From Linum tenue (taxonomy: Eukaryota > Streptophyta > Magnoliopsida > Malpighiales > Linaceae): a stretch of DNA of 64,000 nucleotides. Position numbers and translations under genes: made by a program. Positions within the stretch are counted from its first letter, which is position 1. Each line of letters starts with the position of its first letter. The notes under the pieces were generated by a model, which did no database searches, was not told the DNA's origin, and saw only the letters and a list, made by a program, of their open reading frames with translations. Positions 58,845-64,000 of the stretch are shown here, piece by piece. The DNA lies in assembly GCA_946122785.1 (NCBI GenBank), contig CAMGYJ010000011.1:5518001-5582000 (forward strand). Direction: 5' to 3'.

Positions 58845-59982
58845 GAGGAGATCGTTTAAACGTCAACAACAACCCGCTGCAGACTCGTGGAAGTCAACCA
58901 GTATAACCCCAAATCAATATTGAGATAGTTCGCTACGATAAAGGTGTATCACCTTTTTCTTTCATCATAAGAAATAAAAGGTTATTCATGTTTCTACCTT
59001 CTCGGAGCATCGTGTGATCATTATCAATCTTGATTTCGGATTTCGCATAAATAGTCCCTATCTTTCCAAGTGATAAAAGTCTATTTCACGGATTTTTACT
59101 TGAATTTTCTGAAACAATTCATAAATCAATTTCATGTGTTCAAGTTAAGCCATGGGATTATCATACCAAACAACTATGAACACTCTAATGGTGTTGAGAG
59201 ATTACGTACACCCTACTGGTGTTAGAAATTTTGAACACCCCACTCTTGACGAGAGTACAAAAAGCCAACTTCTGTTGAGAGTATAAACACCCCACTGGTG
59301 TTTTTAAATTATGCGAGATGACAGTCAAGGGATGTAGTGGGGATACAACATCATGATATTTTTAGAATCTCGTCACATTTAGCCGAATCTTGCCACCAAA
59401 ATAGTGTTTGAAAAATATCCAATTAGTCTAGTCATCAAGAGAGACACTCATGTTGTCAGCCATCAAGACAAAACATAACCTTTTGGTGCTCGTGCTCAGT
59501 GGAAGAATTAGTGAAACCCATTGGAGGCATAACGAAGTCAAGCAAGTCCCACAAATGTGAAAATTTCAAAAGGGAAACAACAAAAAAAAAAAAAACTTGT
59601 TGGGACTTACAACTAGATGCCCCTTTCTATGTTATCTGAAGTCATAACCACTCGCAAAAAGTCAAGATATCTGCCAACCAATATCCAAGGAAGAAGCTCA
59701 AGCAAAAGCTTACGTGATAAGAAAACCCATGTAGTCACTACCACTACACAAAAAAACTCCTCAGCATACCATTATGGGATGAAGCAAGAGTTCATTTGCT
59801 TCCTACTCATTCTTGCCTCTCAAAACCAATATTTCAAGAGAAGGGGGCAATACAAACTATAGATACACTTTTTGGAAACCACAAATATTTCCAAGAATAA
59901 GAAAGACTTCCTCGATGAGAGAACCTACAAACCTTATACGAATCCCCTATTTCCATCAATTAGCCACGTATATTTGGGGGCA
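58845..59982. other. Internal region after gag, no pol seen
   Basis: About 1.1 kb where protease and reverse transcriptase would be expected. I find none of their motifs on either strand. A stretch near 59180-59310 repeats short phrases such as ACACCCCACTGGTGTT. Confidence 0.55.
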
Positions 59983-60614
59983 AGCCAAAATTTCCCGACA
60001 AAAGTCATGATATGGCCAAAACCTCTCAAAGATCCTCCTTGTATCATTGTCTCAACCCTGCATTACAGGACAATGAAAATTTCAGGACGAGAAGATCCTC
60101 ATAGTCAAAATCAACCAAGAACCTCCTTTCATGAAAAATCATATACCTCCAGGACGAGACCATATAAGATCACCTAAATCAATCACGCAAAGCTCTCCTG
60201 TTGAGAAAGACCTTAACCTCAAGCTCATCTGACCGTCAATATAGATAGACGCATCTCATGGTGACAGGAATCTTGATAGTAGCCGAAGTGTCGTGAACTT
60301 AAAACATCCATAGGAATGAGTGAAAGCGAAAAAGAGGTTAATGACGAGAGTAAGAGATCATCGATATTCTCATGGCTCGATTTGCACTCTTCTCGAAACA
60401 AAAATAATTTTTGAGCATTATGAAAAAAACATTGTGACAAAAGTCACACAAGAAAATGTATTTGCTCAATTTGCACACACTTCCCCTAAACAAGAGCTTC
60501 ATTATCTAAAAATGAGTTTTCACTATGCTATTTCAACAAAGTTCTTTTCAGACGTTGTTGCACTTATCTCAAGTCGAGGATGATAAAAAATCACTCTTCG
60601 TTCCGGAAGATGGA
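59983..60614 (-). repeat. Inverted repeat arm 2 (LTR end copied in reverse inside the element)
   Basis: Reverse complement of 55249-55878. It stops about four bases short of the LTR terminus and is preceded by TTTGGGGG, which is purine-rich like a polypurine tract. The arms are separated by about 4.1 kb that includes gag. Confidence 0.85.
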
Positions 60615-61424
60615 GAATGAATAACATATCTTTGGGGGCAAAATGGGGGCAACTTAGAGGAAAATCAAGGTACTAAGTAGCCAGACTACTCAACTATTCA
60701 ACTCGCTAGTTTGTGGATAAATTTTGGAGAACTTGAAAACACTCAAGTTTCATGAGACCAGGTGGTCAGCTAAACTATTCTCCAATGACATACTTACAAG
60801 AAGAAGCACAATATACTCTGTCACTAAGAAATACACAACCCCATAGAAGCTCGTACGGGCCTACCTGGGGCAACAAGAAGGAAAAGAATACCATCTCAAG
60901 ACTCATGTATCTCAAATAGACTCAATCAAAAGTGTATCTTCTTAACCAAGCAAAATATGGCTTACATCGCCGCAAATACCACCAAGGGCAGGGCCCCTAG
61001 TCGAGCAGATTATTCCAAACCCTAAACCTAAGAGGTTGGGTTTCCCAAACATCACGCATCAAAGCAACAAAGTACCCAATAACCCTACCCCATAGAGGCG
61101 GATACTCAAAAGAGCGCATTATCGAGTTTCGAGCTCAGCTAAGGATCACATCTTCCAAAGACCATGACGAAATTCCTAGTGGATGATTAATTTAAAGAAA
61201 CCTAGGACCAACAACAAAAAACATATATTTTTTTCGCATAACATTCATCCACATTATCATTTGACATGACATATCATACAATCATTTCTAAAAACATGTC
61301 CATCTTTACTTTAGACATGCATCAAAGGTTTCATCAGAAAAACAACAATTGCTTATTGACTTATCAAAGTCTACCGAGATCCTAAAAAATATCTTATCAA
61401 ATTCCATACTAACGAACCATAATT
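60615..61424. other. Internal region of the LTR element, no gene seen
   Basis: About 0.8 kb without an intact frame. It begins with GGGGGCAAAATGGGGGCAA near 60634, another purine-rich stretch. Nothing else is recognised. Confidence 0.5.
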
Positions 61425-61848
61425 ATCCGCGTTGGCGAGCGCTATAGAAATACGTTCCCGCATTGGCGAGCGCTATATAAATATGTCCTCGCGTTGACAA
61501 TATAAAATGTCCCCGTGTTGGCGAGCGCTATATAAACACGTCCCCACGTTGGCGAACGCTATAAAAAAATGTCTCCGCTTGACGAACGCTTATATAAAAA
61601 TGTAAATTTCTCGTGTTGGCGAGCTCTATATAAACGCGTCCCCTCGTTGGCGAACACTATAGAAATACGTTCCTGCGTTGGCAAACGCTATAGAAATACG
61701 TTCCTGCATTGACGAACGCTATATAAAAACGTAAATTTCTCGCATTGGCAAACGCTATATAAAAATGCAATTCCACGCATTGGCAAACAATATGCAAAAA
61801 CGTAAAACACGCGTTGGCAAATGCTGTAGAAAAATGTGATTTCGTCAC
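61425..61848. repeat. Minisatellite next to the polypurine tract, about 13 units of 24-37 bp
   Basis: The unit is CGTTGGCGAACGCTATA, then AAA, then a variable ACGTYYC-type part. About 13 copies follow each other with lengths mostly 31-36 bp. The GTTGGCGAACGC core is well kept while the A/T-rich part varies. Tandem repeats near the 3' end of the internal region are a known feature of Tat/Ogre elements. Confidence 0.88.
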
Positions 61849-61990
61849 AATCAGCATTCATAATGCAAACAAAAGCAACTACTGGGAGTTCTAACAACAA
61901 TCAACATTCACAATACAAAATCATCATCAGAGTTTGAAAATGTGGTGTCCTATCAAGAACTTTGTATAACTCTTTATACAAAGAGATATA

Positions 61991-62000
61991 GAAAGGGGGG
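61991..62000 (+). promoter_or_regulatory. Polypurine tract
   Basis: GAAAGGGGGG ends four bases before the 3' LTR start (CAAC, then TGTAGACACC). This is the expected plus-strand priming site. Confidence 0.8.
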
Positions 62001-62004
62001 CAAC

Positions 62005-64000
62005 TGTAGACACCATATTTTGTCACTTTATCTCACCAAACGAAGGGGGGTCGTTCATGTTATACGAGAATATGATCTTCAACTCAAGTTTTGTACAAGA
62101 TGAAGCATTCAAGTTCAATACACAAGATGTTTGCACGCACAAGAGGTTCGAATGCATGATGAAAGTACAAGGTCATACTAATTGATGAATTTAAAAACCA
62201 GTACAATCATCGACGTCGTTACAAAAGTTTGTACACTCCTAAACGGTAAACCAAGTTTACAAATACAAAGCTGAAAAATAAAAGTCCAATACACTTGAAA
62301 AGCCCATACCAGCAAATGATATGCAAACAAAAGAAAAGAGGTCAGAAAATAAAGCCCATAATCAAAGCCCAGTTCAAACAGGCCCAACTCGGCCCAAACC
62401 CAACAGGCCCAAACCGAACAGGCCCTACTCGGCCCAACCTTAACCAAACCTGTTGCTGCCTCCCTTATCTACAACTAACTGACTTTCAAGGAGGACGGCA
62501 AATTTGCAGAGACAGCCTCCAAATCGGCCACTGAACAAGTGACACGTGGCACCTCATTTTGCTATAAGTGAGCTCTTTGGAGCTCTTTGTTGGGGGGGGG
62601 GGGATTTTGGAAGAAGGGAGTAAAAACGCTGGAAAAATAGAAAAATATACAATGTACTTTTTTCCTCTCCGAGAGAGCACGCTGGAGAGATTATATAAGA
62701 AAGAGTGGGGAAATTCCAAAGAGTTCACAGTTTGTATGGAGTAAAGAGCAAGGATCCAGAGATCCAAAGTTTGCCAAAAGAGGTTGGTACTTGTAAATCC
62801 AAAATTTCCTTCACCTTCAATAATATAGCATCTTTTATGAGCATTTGTTCTTGTTGTCAAAGCTATTCAACTACAACTAGTGCTTAAGTAATTTCTTACT
62901 ATTACTGTTTCAATCAAGCTTTTACTGCTTAGCCATCATTTAATACCATATATATGCTACTTTCTGTGTTTGATAGTTATGCTTATTTACCTCCCATTAG
63001 ATCCATAAACCACCTTGCCTTGAGCAGCCTTGATACATATCTGGATCCAATCAAAACCATCATAGCAAATCGGATTTTAGTTCCCTAAACGCATAACGGT
63101 TTTCGAGTAAACAAAGCACCAAAGTCTCGATCAAGCCATAAAGAAACAATTAGTAAAGCTTTTTCTCTTAGATTAGCAAATCGCGACGGCGATTTACAGA
63201 AGCTAAAAGTAGCAAGTTCTATTTTCATTGTAGAGATCCATGTTTCATATTTACTATTTAGATTAGGAAGAAGGAATTCCATGAATTTTAGACTTTAAAT
63301 CAAGTAATATCCGAACCATATGTCATTAAAGGCACATACACATAAATCCTCACTTCCTACGAAAGTTTCGGACCAAAACTATCAGATCTAAAACTTAGTA
63401 ACAAGAAAATCCCCTTTCTCGATTTGTACCCTCCAAATACACTAAGTGGAGCCAAAAAAAAAAAAAAAACATTTCAGAATCACTCAAACTCATACATAAC
63501 CTTTTTTATGGAAAACCCAGATTTGTTAGCTATCCTAAAAATCGTATAATCCATTTTTTAGTTCAAATTCCCTAATTAAACTAAGTTGAGTTTAGGGTAT
63601 CCTTAACCCAATCGGTCTAATCCAAAATCCATAACAATATCATCTTTTAGGTTTAGTCCAGTACTCTAATCACACTAAGCCGAGTTTAGAAACTCACCCA
63701 AACCTATACTTGTCGGTAGGTAGTTCACCAACCGCCGGCAACCTTCACCTTTTCTTCCTCGGAATCAAAAACTAAAATCTAAGCAATCTGAATAAATAAT
63801 AACAAGAAAAAGAAAACATCGAGCTTAGGTAAAAAAAGAGATTTACCTATGTTTACTCCTTTCCGTCGCCTGACTGTCGGATCTCACTCGCCGCCGAGAC
63901 CACCTCCTCGTCCTCTACTCAACCGAAACAAAAACAAAAACAATGTTAAAACCCATAAACAAAAAAAAAACAACCAATAAACCCAATAAACCATAAAAGA
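62005..64000 (+). repeat. 3' LTR, first 2.0 kb (runs off the window)
   Basis: It aligns with 50968 onward from TGTAGACACC to about 63950, apart from the hAT insertion missing here and an extra 100-bp-class stretch at about 63410-63590. A 17-A run sits at about 63453-63469. Window end truncates it. Confidence 0.85.
62692..62699 (+). promoter_or_regulatory. Probable TATA box of the LTR promoter
   Basis: TATATAAG lies about 690 bp into the 3' LTR, in a CT-rich to GA-rich transition. The 5' LTR has TATAGAAG at the same place. The hAT MITE in the 5' LTR sits about 43 bp beyond this box, near where transcription would begin. Confidence 0.45.

Larger units (their letters stand above)
50963..64000 (+). 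mobile_element. Tat/Ogre-type Ty3/gypsy LTR retrotransposon, non-autonomous, runs off the window
   Basis: Order on the plus strand: 5' LTR 50968-55882, primer-binding site at 55885, gag region about 56718-58844, no recognisable protease/RT/RNase H/integrase, a minisatellite 61425-61848, polypurine tract 61991-62000, and 3' LTR from 62005 to beyond the window. ATGGA just before the 5' LTR (50963-50967) would be the left 5-bp duplication; the right one is outside. Very long LTRs, the tRNA-Arg-type primer site, gag sequence and tandem repeats near the polypurine tract are traits of the Tat/Ogre lineage. The internal region is only about 6.1 kb and lacks pol, so it needs enzymes from a relative. 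Confidence 0.85.

Noticed and set aside
61657..61900. Minus-strand frames with repeated FYIAFANA-like phrases
   Set aside because: Translation of the minisatellite at 61425-61848; repeats, not a gene.
63400..63600. Extra stretch in the 3' LTR as a separate insertion
   Set aside because: It contains a partial repeat of LTR-like phrases (CCCAGATTTG, TTTAGGGTATCCTTAACC) without TIR or TSD; a deletion in the 5' LTR explains it as well.

Overview
The window is nuclear DNA of a flowering plant, most likely a eudicot; the species cannot be told from the sequence. Two intact host genes with plant-type introns are present. The first is a class B heat-shock factor that closely resembles HSFB4/SCHIZORIZA (15908-17066, + strand, 2 exons, 350 aa). 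The second is a WD40 protein resembling ROOT INITIATION DEFECTIVE 3, the plant Ipi3/WDR18 type (30659-32916, + strand, 8 exons, 435 aa). No tRNA or rRNA gene, CRISPR array or operon was found.

The rest is AT-rich intergenic DNA and a dense, nested layer of transposable elements. Many of these can be bounded to the base because their target-site duplications (TSDs) survive. Left part: a hAT-like element inside another hAT-like element (704-2231), a degenerate tandem array ending at a Helitron 3' end (5860-7188), and a 2.5-kb terminal-inverted-repeat (TIR) element with GC-rich minisatellites (7549-10080). A quiet region with an isolated hairpin (13519-13606) precedes HSFB4. Middle part: hAT elements with 8-bp TSDs (17818-18563, 22291-23185, 23665-24225), a 5'-truncated LINE (24358-24934), a Helitron (25147-28280), and a 1-kb direct tandem duplication rich in palindromes (28423-30469) that stops about 190 bp before the RID3-like start codon.

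From 33166 almost every base belongs to a transposon. One Helitron is inserted exactly inside the 5' end of another (33174-36485 within 33166-37645 or -37971). Next come a hAT derivative that keeps a leader exon, an intron and a first coding exon (38011-39161), then a Mutator-like element with a 9-bp TSD (39316-42581) that contains a hAT element. After that a near-complete 6.26-kb plant L1 LINE (43049-49306) sits inside a small TIR element. An older LINE fragment (about 49585-50967) is cut by a very large Ty3/gypsy element of Tat/Ogre type (50968 to beyond 64000).

The Tat/Ogre-like element shows a 5' LTR, a tRNA-Arg-like primer-binding site, a broken gag, no recognisable pol, a minisatellite next to the polypurine tract, and the start of the 3' LTR. 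It carries one hAT element in gag and another in the 5' LTR. The matching site in the 3' LTR is empty, which proves the latter insertion. The two host genes have no evident functional link beyond both having Arabidopsis relatives known for roles in root development; the transposon layers act independently of them.
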